Part shown: piece by piece, positions 37,012-46,162 of the stretch
Position numbering within the stretch: the first letter of the stretch is position 1
Layout of the letters: each line of letters begins with the position of its first letter
NCBI RefSeq assembly: GCF_023638035.1
Contig: NZ_JAKRVX010000007.1
Span: 1 to 64,000, forward strand
Direction: 5' to 3'
Source: Natronocalculus amylovorans
GTDB lineage: Archaea; Halobacteriota; Halobacteria; Halobacteriales; Haloferacaceae
Length of the DNA stretch: 64,000 bases
Notes under the pieces: model-generated
Told to the model about the DNA's origin: nothing
What the model saw: the letters and a program-made list of their open reading frames with translations, nothing else
Database searches by the model: none
Program-made: the position numbers and the translations under genes

Positions 37012-38467
37012 TCTGCGGCCCTCCCTTCAATGTCACGTCCCGAGCGTAAAAGAAGTACCACCCTGCGGCAGCAACCATGACGAAGAGTCCGATAATCCGT
37101 GACGTAGGTTGCATGAATGCAATCATTGCGAAACTTGCACCTGCTCCGAGGATTGGGACAACCGGATAGCCCGGAACCCGAAACGATGGGTCATACCAGT
37201 CGGGTGATCGTTGTCGAAGCGCAATCAGCGTAATACAAATCAATCCATACATAATCAGGTGGAGGAATGATGCAACCTCTGCGAGCAGTTCTGTCTGACC
37301 AGTTGAAACAAGAAAGACGGTCGGTCCACCAACAAGTGCAAGCGAGATATGTGGGGTACCATACTTGAGGTTTACCTTGCTCACGGATTGTGGGACCAGC
37401 CGATCACGGCTAACGGCATACAATGCACGTGAGGCACTCAAAATAGACGCATTTGCTGAGGAAACGGTGGCGAGCAATCCTGCAATTAAAATTGCAACCG
37501 CACCACCAAACCCAAGATATGATCGGGCAACTTCAACAATAGCCGTTTCGCCAAATGATCCCAGTTCGTTACTTGAGAATGCGCTGGTTGCAACTAAAAT
37601 CGTAATCACATAAAGTGCACCGACAACGACAACAGAGCCAACCATTGCAAGTGGAAGATTTCGGCTGGGATCTTTCATTTCACCCGCTACAGTCGCAATT
37701 TGGGCGAAGCCAAGGTATGATGTAAAGACGAGTGCAGCAGTGGACAAGATGGGGGCAACACCAAATGGTGCATACGTCTCGGGAGTTGATTCAGCCCCAA
37801 AAATACCGAGTGCATCAAGAATACCTGCACCAAGAAAGACGACCAAAATGCCGAGCAACAGGCTCACAATCGCGTTTTGTAGCTTTGTTGTATTTTCTGT
37901 CCCGAAGACACTGAGTGCAGTGAGCGCTACCCCGAACACAATACCGAGGATTGCAACCGTGCTTACCGGTCCAAATGTTGGTGGCCTTGGGAGACCAATT
38001 TCGACAAGCACCGCAACAGCGTACTCACCAAAGCCGACAAGATAAAACGCAGTGGCAAACACCAACCCGAGCCACAGACTCAATCCAACGATCGCTCCAA
38101 ACAGTGCACCAAGCCCCCGAGAAATAAAGTAGTAGCCACCGCCGCTTTTCGGCATCGCAGTCGCAAGCTCAGATGTCGGGAGTGCAACCAGTAGTGCAAC
38201 GACCGCGCCGATCGCAAACGATGCAGATGCAGCAGGGCCAGCATTCCCCGCCGCAAGCCCAGGGAAGACAAAAATACCGGCCCCAATCATCGTGCCAATA
38301 CCGATTGTAAGCCCACCAGGAAGGCCGATCGTTCGTTCTAGCTCTGACCCTTCTGAAGTAACTGTGGACGTATCTGTCGTTTTACCAAGATCAACCTCTG
38401 GATCAGGGTTTACGGCGGTATCCAGCCCTGCCTCTGCATCGTCAACTGACGGCGGAGGGTCAGCCAT
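37004..38467 (-). CDS. APC-family amino acid/polyamine permease
   Basis: Twelve-helix cytoplasmic-membrane transporter of 487 residues. After a polar N-terminal tail (about 45 residues, [21 protein letters not shown]) the first helix contains the substrate loop [20 protein letters not shown], and later helices carry [20 protein letters not shown] and the family-typical [18 protein letters not shown]. Substrate is an amino acid or polyamine. Coupled to a USP gene downstream. The persulfide-dioxygenase-like operon is divergent, 179 bases away. Confidence 0.93.
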   Translation of the reverse strand: MADPPPSVDDAEAGLDTAVNPDPEVDLGKTTDTSTVTSEGSELERTIGLPGGLTIGIGTMIGAGIFVFPGLAAGNAGPAASASFAIGAVVALLVALPTSELATAMPKSGGGYYFISRGLGALFGAIVGLSLWLGLVFATAFYLVGFGEYAVAVLVEIGLPRPPTFGPVSTVAILGIVFGVALTALSVFGTENTTKLQNAIVSLLLGILVVFLGAGILDALGIFGAESTPETYAPFGVAPILSTAALVFTSYLGFAQIATVAGEMKDPSRNLPLAMVGSVVVVGALYVITILVATSAFSSNELGSFGETAIVEVARSYLGFGGAVAILIAGLLATVSSANASILSASRALYAVSRDRLVPQSVSKVNLKYGTPHISLALVGGPTVFLVSTGQTELLAEVASFLHLIMYGLICITLIALRQRSPDWYDPSFRVPGYPVVPILGAGASFAMIAFMQPTSRIIGLFVMVAAAGWYFFYARDVTLKGGPQNE

Positions 38468-38592
38468 ACATTACTATTGGGAAGGGTGTTGAATAATTCC
38501 ACCGAAATAGCAGTCTCTGTCAGTACGTGTGCTTGGAGTCGTCGTATATAACGAAGTACTAGATGCGGAAGTATACACAATTTACAACAGTG

Positions 38593-38648
38593 TTGCAGTA
38601 ACTGCACAACACTTATGTTATTGTGCAATATACCCATTATTGTACAAT
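38593..38648 (+). promoter_or_regulatory. triple operator region of the persulfide operon
   Basis: Site A: TTGCAGTAACTGCACAA (38593-38609), followed at once by the TATA-like CACTTATGTT, about 30 bases before the ATG at 38647. Site B: ATTGTGCAAT (38620-38629). Site C: ATTGTACAAT (38639-38648), which spans the start codon; B and C are centred 19 bases apart, about two helical turns. A abuts TATA like the activator-type sites elsewhere; B and C lie downstream of TATA, a repressor-type position. The promoter block ACAA(C/T)ACTTATGT recurs at 48347. Confidence 0.6.
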
Positions 38649-39840
38649 GGACGAAATGGACTTTCCAACACCAGATGTTCCGGTTGAATCAGTAACTGCG
38701 GAAGATCTCAAAACTGCGATCGATGCGGGCGAAGCTGTTACACTACTTGATGTTCGGATGGAGTCAGAATATGAAAAGTGGAAGATAGACGGCCCAACTG
38801 TTGAGACAATCAACGTTCCGTATTTCAACTTCTTGGATGAAGAAGTCGATAATGAGACGCTTGAAGCGATTCCAGAGGACAAATCGCTCCTCGTCCTATG
38901 CGCAAAGGGTGGCGCAAGCAAGTACGTCGCCGGAAAACTCAAAGAGCAGGGGTATGAGGCGGAGAGTCTTGACGAGGGAATGAACGGGTGGGCCCGAATC
39001 TATGAGGCAGTCGAAGTGAAAAACTACGATGGACCGGGGACACTGCTTCAGTATCAGCGCCCATCGAGTGGCTGTCTCGGCTATATGGTATATGATGACG
39101 GGGAAGCCGCAGTCGTTGACCCGCTTCGCGCGTTCACCGATCGCTACCTCGACGATGCAGCCGAGTTGGGTGTTGAGCTCACGTACGCATTTGATACGCA
39201 CATCCATGCAGACCATATCAGTGGCCTTCGAGCACTCACAGCAGAGGGCGTAGAAGGAGTCATCTCAAAGGCGGCCGTCGATCGTGGCGTCACCTACGCA
39301 GATGAGATGACACTTACCGAAGATGGTGATGAGTTCACCGTTGGGGACGTCTCCATCGAGACAGTGTTTACGCCGGGGCACACAACTGGGATGACATCAT
39401 ACCTTATTGGAGATTCATTGCTTGCAACCGGTGACGGGCTGTTCATCGAGAGTGTTGCCCGACCGGATCTTGAAGAGGGAGACGATGGTGCACCGGAAGC
39501 GGCTCGAATGCTGTACGAGTCACTCCAGAACAAAGTGCTCTCGCTTCCAGACGAGACGCTAATTGGCGGTGCACACTACAGCGATGCAGCGAAGCCAGCA
39601 GCCGATGGTACGTATACCGCACCGCTCAGTGAGCTCGTCGAATCAATGGAAGCGCTTCGAATGGACGAAGATGCGTTTGTTGAGCTGATCCTCTCGGATA
39701 TGCCACCGCGACCAGCAAACTACTTGGAGATCATTGGAACAAACCTCGGACAAGAATCAGTCGACGATGAGGAAGCATTCACGCTTGAGCTCGGCCCGAA
39801 CAACTGTGCAGCAAGCCAAGGAGCACTGACTGAGGAATAA
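38647..39840 (+). CDS. rhodanese-metallo-beta-lactamase fusion (persulfide dioxygenase-like)
   Basis: Cytoplasmic enzyme of 397 residues for sulfane-sulfur detoxification. Rhodanese domain first (about 15-115), active-site C85 in VLCAKGGASKYV. Then an ETHE1-like metallo-beta-lactamase domain: ligands H185, H187, D189, H190 (THIHADHISG), H245 (TPGHTTGM), D263 (TGDGLF) and H310 (GGAHYSD). ETHE1 enzymes oxidise glutathione persulfide or similar thiols; the rhodanese transfers sulfane sulfur. The usual bacterial fusion has the beta-lactamase domain first, so the order is reversed. It leads an operon with two YeeE-type genes, under a three-site operator region. Start ATG at 38647, leaderless. Confidence 0.92.
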   Translation: MDEMDFPTPDVPVESVTAEDLKTAIDAGEAVTLLDVRMESEYEKWKIDGPTVETINVPYFNFLDEEVDNETLEAIPEDKSLLVLCAKGGASKYVAGKLKEQGYEAESLDEGMNGWARIYEAVEVKNYDGPGTLLQYQRPSSGCLGYMVYDDGEAAVVDPLRAFTDRYLDDAAELGVELTYAFDTHIHADHISGLRALTAEGVEGVISKAAVDRGVTYADEMTLTEDGDEFTVGDVSIETVFTPGHTTGMTSYLIGDSLLATGDGLFIESVARPDLEEGDDGAPEAARMLYESLQNKVLSLPDETLIGGAHYSDAAKPAADGTYTAPLSELVESMEALRMDEDAFVELILSDMPPRPANYLEIIGTNLGQESVDDEEAFTLELGPNNCAASQGALTEE

Positions 39841-39842
39841 TT

Positions 39843-40349
39843 GTGCTTTCGACAACAGCAGCGATCGGCCTGCTTCAAACAGGAGTGATTGAGACGCTGT
39901 TCCCAAACGGGATTGGCCAGTACGCGATTGGTGGACTTTTCGTTGGGCTTGGCGTTGCAGTGATCTATCTCGGAACGGGGATCATTGCTGGTGCAAGCAC
40001 GACACTTGAGTCAACGCTCTCGTATGTCTCGGGACAATCACGGTTTCAGAAGTATCGGCTGTCGCGCGATTGGCGTATTGTTTTCGCGCTGAGTACGGTC
40101 GTTGGAGCGGCGTTCTGGGCGCTGTTGTTCCAAGATGGGATTTGGACAACGGATGTCCAACTCTGGCGGCTATTCCTTGGTGGAGTTCTTGTCGGGATTG
40201 GGACTCGGATCGGGAAGGGATGTACATCGGGCCATGGTGTCTGTGGTGTTGGCTCCGTCTCTCGAACATCGCTTGTCGGTGTGGTGACGTTCTTGATAAC
40301 GGCGATCGCAACAGCGCAGATTGTGATGGCATTCGGGGTGGTACCATGA
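39843..40349 (+). CDS. YeeE/YedE-family transporter half 1
   Basis: Membrane protein of 168 residues, start GTG two bases after the persulfide enzyme's stop. Five or so helices with the family signature GIGTRIGKGCTSGHGVCGVG (the CxSGHG segment holding the conserved thiosulfate-path cysteine). YeeE proteins import thiosulfate; here the family's 9-10-helix protein is divided into two genes. It overlaps half 2 by four bases (ATGA at 40346), so the two are made in fixed ratio and probably form one transporter. Export or import of sulfite/thiosulfate for the upstream enzyme is inferred. Confidence 0.9.
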   Translation: MLSTTAAIGLLQTGVIETLFPNGIGQYAIGGLFVGLGVAVIYLGTGIIAGASTTLESTLSYVSGQSRFQKYRLSRDWRIVFALSTVVGAAFWALLFQDGIWTTDVQLWRLFLGGVLVGIGTRIGKGCTSGHGVCGVGSVSRTSLVGVVTFLITAIATAQIVMAFGVVP

Positions 40350-40804
40350 GCGATCGACATCCGATGTTCATGCCCGTGATCGTCTTCGGAGGGTTGCTCT
40401 TCGGGTTCGGTCTCGGCTACAGTAACATGGCGCAGCCAGAGGTTGTGCTGGATTTCCTCCAGTTTACGGACTTTGGGCTGCTGTTTGTCATGTTTGGTGC
40501 CGCGATCGTCACTGGAGTTGTCTTCGCAGTTGCAACCCGATCGAATCGAACTGCGCCACTGACTGGAGACACCTACACTCGTCGGTTGAAATCGTTCGAT
40601 CGGAACGTCCTCATTGGCGGGTCTATCTTCGGTGTTGGCTGGGGGCTGTCCGGAATCTGTCCAGGTGCTGCGTTTGCGAGTGTCGGTGTCGGAAACTATC
40701 CGATACTGGTCGCAATCGCAGGGATGTTCATTGGAGCGTATATCCAAGGCGTCTGGCGGAGTACCAAGGCAGAACAGGCTGCAAACGCAGTCAACGCTGA
40801 CTAA
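40346..40804 (+). CDS. YeeE/YedE-family transporter half 2
   Basis: A 152-residue membrane protein. Starts at the ATG of the ATGA overlap. Four or so helices, with the second family motif GVGWGLSGICPGAAFASVG holding a conserved cysteine. Together with half 1 it matches the two repeats of YeeE/YedE-type (DUF395/DUF6691) sulfur transporters. A small membrane gene follows after 80 bases. Confidence 0.9.
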   Translation: MSDRHPMFMPVIVFGGLLFGFGLGYSNMAQPEVVLDFLQFTDFGLLFVMFGAAIVTGVVFAVATRSNRTAPLTGDTYTRRLKSFDRNVLIGGSIFGVGWGLSGICPGAAFASVGVGNYPILVAIAGMFIGAYIQGVWRSTKAEQAANAVNAD

Positions 40805-40882
40805 TTGGTACCGGAGTAAGAACGCTCAGCCAACAGGATAGTATTTCAAATTAAAACAATATAACTAACCGAGAAACAATAG

Positions 40883-41038
40883 ATGATCATTGAATTAAGC
40901 AGTTTGAGTCCGACAATGCAAGCAGTTGCAAATATTGCTATCGTTGCAGCACAAGCACTTATACTGTACGCAGGATACGGTAAAATGTTGGATATACTAG
41001 CTCCAAAGATTTTGCGTAGAATCGCAGACGCAGAATAA
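40883..41038 (+). CDS. small membrane protein (DUF7512-like micropeptide)
   Basis: A 51-residue protein starting MIIELSSLSPTMQAVANIAI and containing one membrane helix (IAIVAAQALILYAGYGKML) with a basic C-terminus. Single-helix proteins with this (A/V)ALYxGYG pattern stand next to TauE/YeeE sulfur transporters in other haloarchaea (I recall this as DUF7512, unverified). It follows the YeeE pair by 80 bases and may be their small partner. Too short for most gene callers. Confidence 0.6.
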   Translation: MIIELSSLSPTMQAVANIAIVAAQALILYAGYGKMLDILAPKILRRIADAE

Positions 41039-41094
41039 ACGCTAATATTTCTCTTGTAACTTGTCGACTGCACTGTTCTATCATACGCCTAGTA

Positions 41095-41111
41095 TTGTAC
41101 AATTTAACCAA
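41095..41111 (+). promoter_or_regulatory. TTGYRCAA-N5-MCAA operator, permease-USP gene
   Basis: TTGTACAATTTAACCAA, directly followed by the TATA-like AACTATAATAC. One of four exact matches. The expected transcript starts near 41147, about 95 bases before the permease ATG at 41243; a 38-codon frame (41149-41265) begins right there and overlaps the permease start. Confidence 0.6.
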
Positions 41112-41242
41112 AACTATAATACAACCAGTCTTTTAGTGAATATTGTATATGGAGTTCAATATTCCTCATATTAGGATCGCAGATGATTGTATCACGCGTT
41201 TAGGTGAATCGTCAATCCAACCAACCAATGTAATTAGTATCA

Positions 41243-43546
41243 ATGGCAACCGGACTCAAGCGTGATCTTGGACTGCCGTCTGTAACGGCAATTGCGATCG
41301 GTGCAATGGTTGGGAGTGGGATTTTCATTCTGCCCGGAATCGCGTTTGCAACGGCAGGCCCTGCCGTCGTTATTGCGTACCTTATTGCGGGACTGCTTGT
41401 ACTCCCTGCAGCATTGAGCGCATCCGAGATGGCTACCGCAATGCCAGAAGATGGCGGCTCCTATGTTTATGTCGAGCGTGGGATGGGACCACTACTTGGG
41501 ACGATCGCCGGGATCGGCAACTGGTTTATGTTATCGTTCAAAGGTTCGCTAGCGCTGGTTGGTGGTGTGCCATATCTTGTGTACATTGCACCGGACCTCG
41601 CGGAATATATCATCTTCATTGCGCTTGGGCTAGCACTCATGTTTACTCTTCTCAACATCGTGAGCACAAAATCGACGGGAAGCTTACAGCTCGCGATTGT
41701 TGGAATAATGATTGCTGCGATGGTATGGTTCATTCTCGGTGGCTATGGGAGTATTATTCCTAGACAAACAACCGGGTCCTTTGATATCGCTTCGGAAGGG
41801 ATTCTCGCCGCAACAGGATTGGTCTTTGTGTCGTACGCGGGTGTAATCAAAATCGCAGCCGTTGCAGAAGAGGTGAAAGATCCAGGGAAAACGATTCCTC
41901 GAGCAATGATTGGATCGCTCCTGTTTACTACCGCACTGTACGTACTGATTGTCTACGTCGCAATTGGTGTCGTTGATTTCAATGCCGTGCTTCCGGAGAG
42001 CGGTGAGGGAGCAATCATGGCATTTGCAGCTGAGGAAGCACTGGGGACTTTCGGCGTGATTGCGGTTGTTATCGCAGCGTTGATGGCACTTGCCTCGACC
42101 GCGAATGCAGGCTTGCTCTCTGCCTCGCGGTTCCCATTTGCAATGGCTCGCGACGGGCTTGCACCGGAACGGTTCGAAGCAATTCATGACAAATATAACA
42201 CGCCGGTGCTCTCGATCGCACTCACTGGTGGGGCGATGATGGTGATGATTGCAACACTTCCGATCGAAGACGTGGCGAAGCTTGGAAGTGCGTTCCAGAT
42301 TCTCGTCTTCATTCTCGTTAATCTTGCACTGATTGGCTTCCGAGAAGGTGCAGTTGGTGACTATGATCCTGAATTTGTTGCACCATTCTACCCATGGGTA
42401 CAGATTATTGGCATGGGTGGTGGGTTGATTCTTCTTACACAGATGGGGCTTATTCCACTGCTCGGTGCTGCTGGAATATCCGTCGCAGCAGCACTCTACT
42501 ACGTGGTATATGTTCGGGATAGCATCGAACGTGAAGGTGCTGCGCGTGAGGCGATTCGCCGAAATATTGGGGATGATGCTGTCAAACAGACAAGAGAACT
42601 CTTCGAGAGCGATAGCTCGTACAAGGTGCTTGTCGCAACAACCGAACAGACCTCAACTGGTGCAAAACGTGACATGGTTCGTGTTGGAAGTGATATGGGT
42701 CGGCTCCGATCGACAGCGGTGTCGGTTGTTGAGTTCCTAGATATTCCACATCAGATATTCGCTGAGAATCACGCGAAAGTACAACAAACAGGCACACTAG
42801 AATGGCTTGCCGATATCGCAGACGACGCTCCAGAGTGGATGCCAACAGACCCAGAGGCATCAGCGCTGCGAACGTCAGGTGGTGTTGACACTGTTGAGAT
42901 TGCATCCAATACAGCAGTGAGCTATCAACGAATCGACAGTGAAGACCACAAACGAGCAATCGTTGATGTGGCAACGTATAGGAACTACGACCTGTTGTTA
43001 CTTGAACGGCGAGCGGACGAATTTCACCGACGACTGTTTGGAAGTCCGATCGAGTGGATTCTTGAGAATACACCAACAGACGTTCTCCTCGTTGAGGATC
43101 GTGGGTTTAATGGTGCTGATGAAATCGCAGTTGTTGCAACTCGCGGTGCATACGATCCACTCAAGATCCTCATTGCAGATGCAGTCGCAGAGGAAACCGG
43201 TGCAGAAATCAATCTTCTGCAAGCAATTGGAAAAAACGCACCCGAGACGCAAAGAGAGACACTGGAAGCATACCACAACGAGTTAGCAGCACTCTGTACG
43301 GTCCCAGTCCGATCAACGATTATCGAGACGGACAATGAAATTTCAGGGTTGGCCCGATTTGCACAGCCAGCAGATCTACTAATCACTGGAGTCGATCAAA
43401 AAGGTCTCAGAGGTCGGATATTTGGTCGACCAAGCGATCAACTGGTTGATTCGGTTGAGAGTACGGCGATTATGGTACAAACACACGATGGAAGAAAACG
43501 AGGCGGTGTGATCAAACGGCTACTCATGGATCACTTGTTCTCGTAA
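41243..43546 (+). CDS. APC-family permease fused to universal stress domains
   Basis: A 767-residue membrane protein. Residues 1-430 are a twelve-helix APC transporter (GAMVGSGIFILPG in helix 1, MPEDGGSYVYVERGMGPLLG, EEVKDPGKTIPRAMIGS). The C-terminal 330 residues are cytoplasmic with two USP-like domains (YKVLVATTEQTSTGAKRD at about 455, and IAVVATRGAYDPLKILIADA at about 630; GVDQKGLRGRIFGRPSDQLV as a nucleotide-loop-like motif). It is the fused counterpart of the overlapping pair at 36286/37004. It follows a TTGYRCAA operator. An amino acid or polyamine transporter under stress control, by inference. Confidence 0.92.
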   Translation: MATGLKRDLGLPSVTAIAIGAMVGSGIFILPGIAFATAGPAVVIAYLIAGLLVLPAALSASEMATAMPEDGGSYVYVERGMGPLLGTIAGIGNWFMLSFKGSLALVGGVPYLVYIAPDLAEYIIFIALGLALMFTLLNIVSTKSTGSLQLAIVGIMIAAMVWFILGGYGSIIPRQTTGSFDIASEGILAATGLVFVSYAGVIKIAAVAEEVKDPGKTIPRAMIGSLLFTTALYVLIVYVAIGVVDFNAVLPESGEGAIMAFAAEEALGTFGVIAVVIAALMALASTANAGLLSASRFPFAMARDGLAPERFEAIHDKYNTPVLSIALTGGAMMVMIATLPIEDVAKLGSAFQILVFILVNLALIGFREGAVGDYDPEFVAPFYPWVQIIGMGGGLILLTQMGLIPLLGAAGISVAAALYYVVYVRDSIEREGAAREAIRRNIGDDAVKQTRELFESDSSYKVLVATTEQTSTGAKRDMVRVGSDMGRLRSTAVSVVEFLDIPHQIFAENHAKVQQTGTLEWLADIADDAPEWMPTDPEASALRTSGGVDTVEIASNTAVSYQRIDSEDHKRAIVDVATYRNYDLLLLERRADEFHRRLFGSPIEWILENTPTDVLLVEDRGFNGADEIAVVATRGAYDPLKILIADAVAEETGAEINLLQAIGKNAPETQRETLEAYHNELAALCTVPVRSTIIETDNEISGLARFAQPADLLITGVDQKGLRGRIFGRPSDQLVDSVESTAIMVQTHDGRKRGGVIKRLLMDHLFS

Positions 43547-43566
43547 ATCTAGTACTATTGAGTGTA

Positions 43567-43583
43567 TTGCACAAAAATACCAA
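43567..43583 (+). promoter_or_regulatory. TTGYRCAA-N5-MCAA operator upstream of TauE
   Basis: TTGCACAAAAATACCAA, directly followed by the TATA-like AACTATTTGTG. It shares CCAAAACTAT with the site at 41095. TGCACAAA (43568-43575) and TTTGTGCA (43589-43596) also form an 8-base inverted repeat. The predicted start near 43618 leaves about 105 bases before the TauE ATG at 43725; a nearer TATA-like CGAAAAATAC (43693) offers an alternative promoter. Confidence 0.6.
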
Positions 43584-43724
43584 AACTATTTGTGCACCCT
43601 GCTGTTAGTAGAGACTGACTACGAACGTGCAGTACACACACCCATCCAGCGTACAACCAAGTCGTGTTACCACTCAAGTACGGCTAGATAGTCGAAAAAT
43701 ACGCAGACAGAGCGTGAGATAACG

Positions 43725-44759
43725 ATGGAGCTATTTGGACTTAGTATTGCGATTTTAGCCCTCTTTATCGGGTTCGGATTTGTTGTTGGTCTCCTGTATG
43801 GATTCTTTGGAATGGGTGGTTCATTCCTTGTGACACCAGCACTCTTGGTTCTTGGCTATCCAGCCCGTGTTGCGATCGGAAGTGGAATGGCGTTCGTTTT
43901 TGGAACCGCCATTATTGCAGTAATCAAACATCACGGTATCGGACAAGTCGATTACAAGCTTGGTGCATTGATGTTTGTTGGGCTCACAGCAGGAATTGAA
44001 GGTGGGCGGATTATTGTCTTCTACCTTGAGGAGCTTGGAACTGCAGAGCTGATTGTCGGCATTACGTATGTCGTACTGCTTGCAGCAATTGGGATTCTGT
44101 TTACAAAGAATGCGCTAGAGGATGATAATGAAGAGACAGAGGCCGATGAGGAGCTCTCGCATGCTGATGTTGATCCGAATGATATCCCCGATATCGCAAA
44201 GAAGATCCAACGGTACAATATTCCACCAATGGTCACATTGACCGGTGGGATTCGGGTGTCGCTGTGGGTCATTACGGCAGTCTCATTGGTGGTTGGTATT
44301 GTGTCTGGATTCCTCGGCATTGGTGGCGGCTTTATCCGGCTTCCAGCGATTTACTACCTGATTGGAGTTCCATTGCCAGTTGCGGTCGGAACGAACCTGT
44401 TTGGCGGGTTCATTTCTGGTGGTGTGGGGGCGTTCACATATGGACAGGCTGGTGCAGTCGATCTAACGATCGTTCTTCCGTTGCTGTTCGGGAGTGCCCT
44501 CGGTGCACAGATTGGCTCCGCATCAACGGTGGTTGTCGACGAAGATAAGACACGGATCTACTTTGGTCTCATGCTGCTTATCGCCAGTGTTGCAGTGGGT
44601 ATTGGAGAAGCAGGAAGTATCCTTGAGATACCACTACTGGACACGACGAGTGCGGTCTTGATTATCGGATCAGCAGTTGTTGTTGCACTCATTGTGATTG
44701 GGAGTGGTGTTCGAGCAGTCAAAGAGCAAGGAAGGGAGTCACCAATATTGAATAACTAA
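43725..44759 (+). CDS. TauE/SafE sulfur-anion permease
   Basis: Membrane protein of 344 residues with two repeats of four helices (about 1-135 and 175-335) joined by an acidic loop DDNEETEADEELSHADVDPND. Family signatures: GLLYGFFGMGGSFLVTPAL in repeat 1 and GIVSGFLGIGGGFIRLPAI in repeat 2. TauE/SafE proteins export or import organosulfonates, sulfite, sulfoacetate or related anions. Lies downstream of the shared operator in the sulfur island, so a sulfur anion is the best guess. Confidence 0.93.
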   Translation: MELFGLSIAILALFIGFGFVVGLLYGFFGMGGSFLVTPALLVLGYPARVAIGSGMAFVFGTAIIAVIKHHGIGQVDYKLGALMFVGLTAGIEGGRIIVFYLEELGTAELIVGITYVVLLAAIGILFTKNALEDDNEETEADEELSHADVDPNDIPDIAKKIQRYNIPPMVTLTGGIRVSLWVITAVSLVVGIVSGFLGIGGGFIRLPAIYYLIGVPLPVAVGTNLFGGFISGGVGAFTYGQAGAVDLTIVLPLLFGSALGAQIGSASTVVVDEDKTRIYFGLMLLIASVAVGIGEAGSILEIPLLDTTSAVLIIGSAVVVALIVIGSGVRAVKEQGRESPILNN

Positions 44760-44868
44760 CGCTACTGGGAAACAATGCGCTCGGACAATAGTATTAGCAC
44801 CAATACTTCGAGATATAAACAATATGTTGAATATAAGTGTTTAGTGAACTACTTACACCAGTCACTAT

Positions 44869-46077
44869 CTATTTGCTCAACCACCAGCCGTAGATCTTCT
44901 CGAGTTCGTCGGTCTCTTTTGGTTTCATGCTCTTGCCGTATGTTTTTCCTTCGAGAATCTGTCTCTCAACGGTATTAAGCGCTAACGAGAAGGCATGCTT
45001 TCCGCCGTAGCCTTCGCCGGTACCGACAAAGAGCCCTTTGTCAGTGTACAGCCGGACACGGACATAGATAAGCGACATGCCACGAAGCCGCTCTTTGTGT
45101 TCTTTGAAGTGGACTTTGGCTTCGAGCAACCGCATCCCGCTGTACTTGCGGGTAACCGACTCGATCTGAGTTGCCAAATACTCATCCGTGATGTTGTCTA
45201 CAATATCCGCTCCAAACACCTGTACGTGAAGTTGGTCATCATCGGTCCATGTCAACGACTCGAGGAGGTCAGTCTTCGTGACGATTCCCGCAAGCGATCC
45301 GTCATCATCGACGACAACCGATGAAGAGGCACCGAAATCAAACATTGTCTCCAGTGCAGCGTCCAACGACTCATCCAACATCGTTGTGCCGAGCGTTTCA
45401 ACCATGACGTTTCGCACCGGAAGCGAAAGCAAGTCTGCACTTTCTCCCTCCCGTGCACCGTACCCACCACGATCGGTTCCAGCGCCGTCAGTATCGTCAC
45501 CGTCTGGTGATCCGCCTTGCGATCGGGTGAGCTCTCTGGTCACGAACGCAAGCACATCAAACAGACTGATGATTCCAACGGCTTCGTCGCTGTCTTCAGA
45601 CACAACTGGAAGGTGCTCGATCCGTTCATCTCTGAACGTTGCAATCGCAGCACCAAGGGACGTATCTGGCGTCACCGAGACGACAGCAGTCGTTGCAACG
45701 TCATCAACATCCAATACGGAGAGATATGGATGAACGTGTGTGAGTAGATCGTCTGCACGAACAACAGCAACTAGCTCATCACCGTCTACGACAGGGAGCA
45801 GTCTGGTATCACCAGCAATCATCAGCCGGGCAGTCTCACGAACATCCTCATGCCGATCGATCGTCGGGACGTTTCGGACGACCGACTGCGCTTTTTGTGT
45901 GCCCTTTTCATGCGATGAAAGCACTGCACGTCGGGTAACGACACCGACGAGGCCGTCAGCATCCGTAATGACGAGTGCTTTCTCCCCGGATGACTCGAAC
46001 GCACCGCGGAGCTTTGAGACTGGAGTTCCCCGGTCGAACGTTTCAAAGTCAGTGTCAATGATCTCTGTTATGTCCAT
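44869..46077 (-). CDS. four-CBS-domain protein with C-terminal HPF/RaiA-like domain
   Basis: A 402-residue cytoplasmic protein. Two CBS pairs (about 1-125 and 135-275: VGVVTRRAVLSSHE, LLPVVDGDELVAVVR, VVSVTPDTSLGAAIA, HLPVVSEDSDEAVGI, SVVVDDDGSLAGIV) bind adenosyl ligands such as AMP, ATP or S-adenosylmethionine. Residues 285-402 (VQVFGADIVDNITDEYL, EAKVHFKEHKERLRG, MSLIYVRVRLYTDKGLF) resemble ribosome-hibernation HPF/RaiA. The fusion suggests energy-state control of ribosome inactivation. Start MDITEIID at 46077; MH precede it in frame. Confidence 0.86.
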   Translation of the reverse strand: MDITEIIDTDFETFDRGTPVSKLRGAFESSGEKALVITDADGLVGVVTRRAVLSSHEKGTQKAQSVVRNVPTIDRHEDVRETARLMIAGDTRLLPVVDGDELVAVVRADDLLTHVHPYLSVLDVDDVATTAVVSVTPDTSLGAAIATFRDERIEHLPVVSEDSDEAVGIISLFDVLAFVTRELTRSQGGSPDGDDTDGAGTDRGGYGAREGESADLLSLPVRNVMVETLGTTMLDESLDAALETMFDFGASSSVVVDDDGSLAGIVTKTDLLESLTWTDDDQLHVQVFGADIVDNITDEYLATQIESVTRKYSGMRLLEAKVHFKEHKERLRGMSLIYVRVRLYTDKGLFVGTGEGYGGKHAFSLALNTVERQILEGKTYGKSMKPKETDELEKIYGWWLSK

Positions 46078-46162
46078 ATGCAATATACAACGGCTCGGTA
46101 CTTACCCACAGTGTACATTCTCATATTGCAGTAATGTGTATAATGTGGGACTCTCAGCTAGG

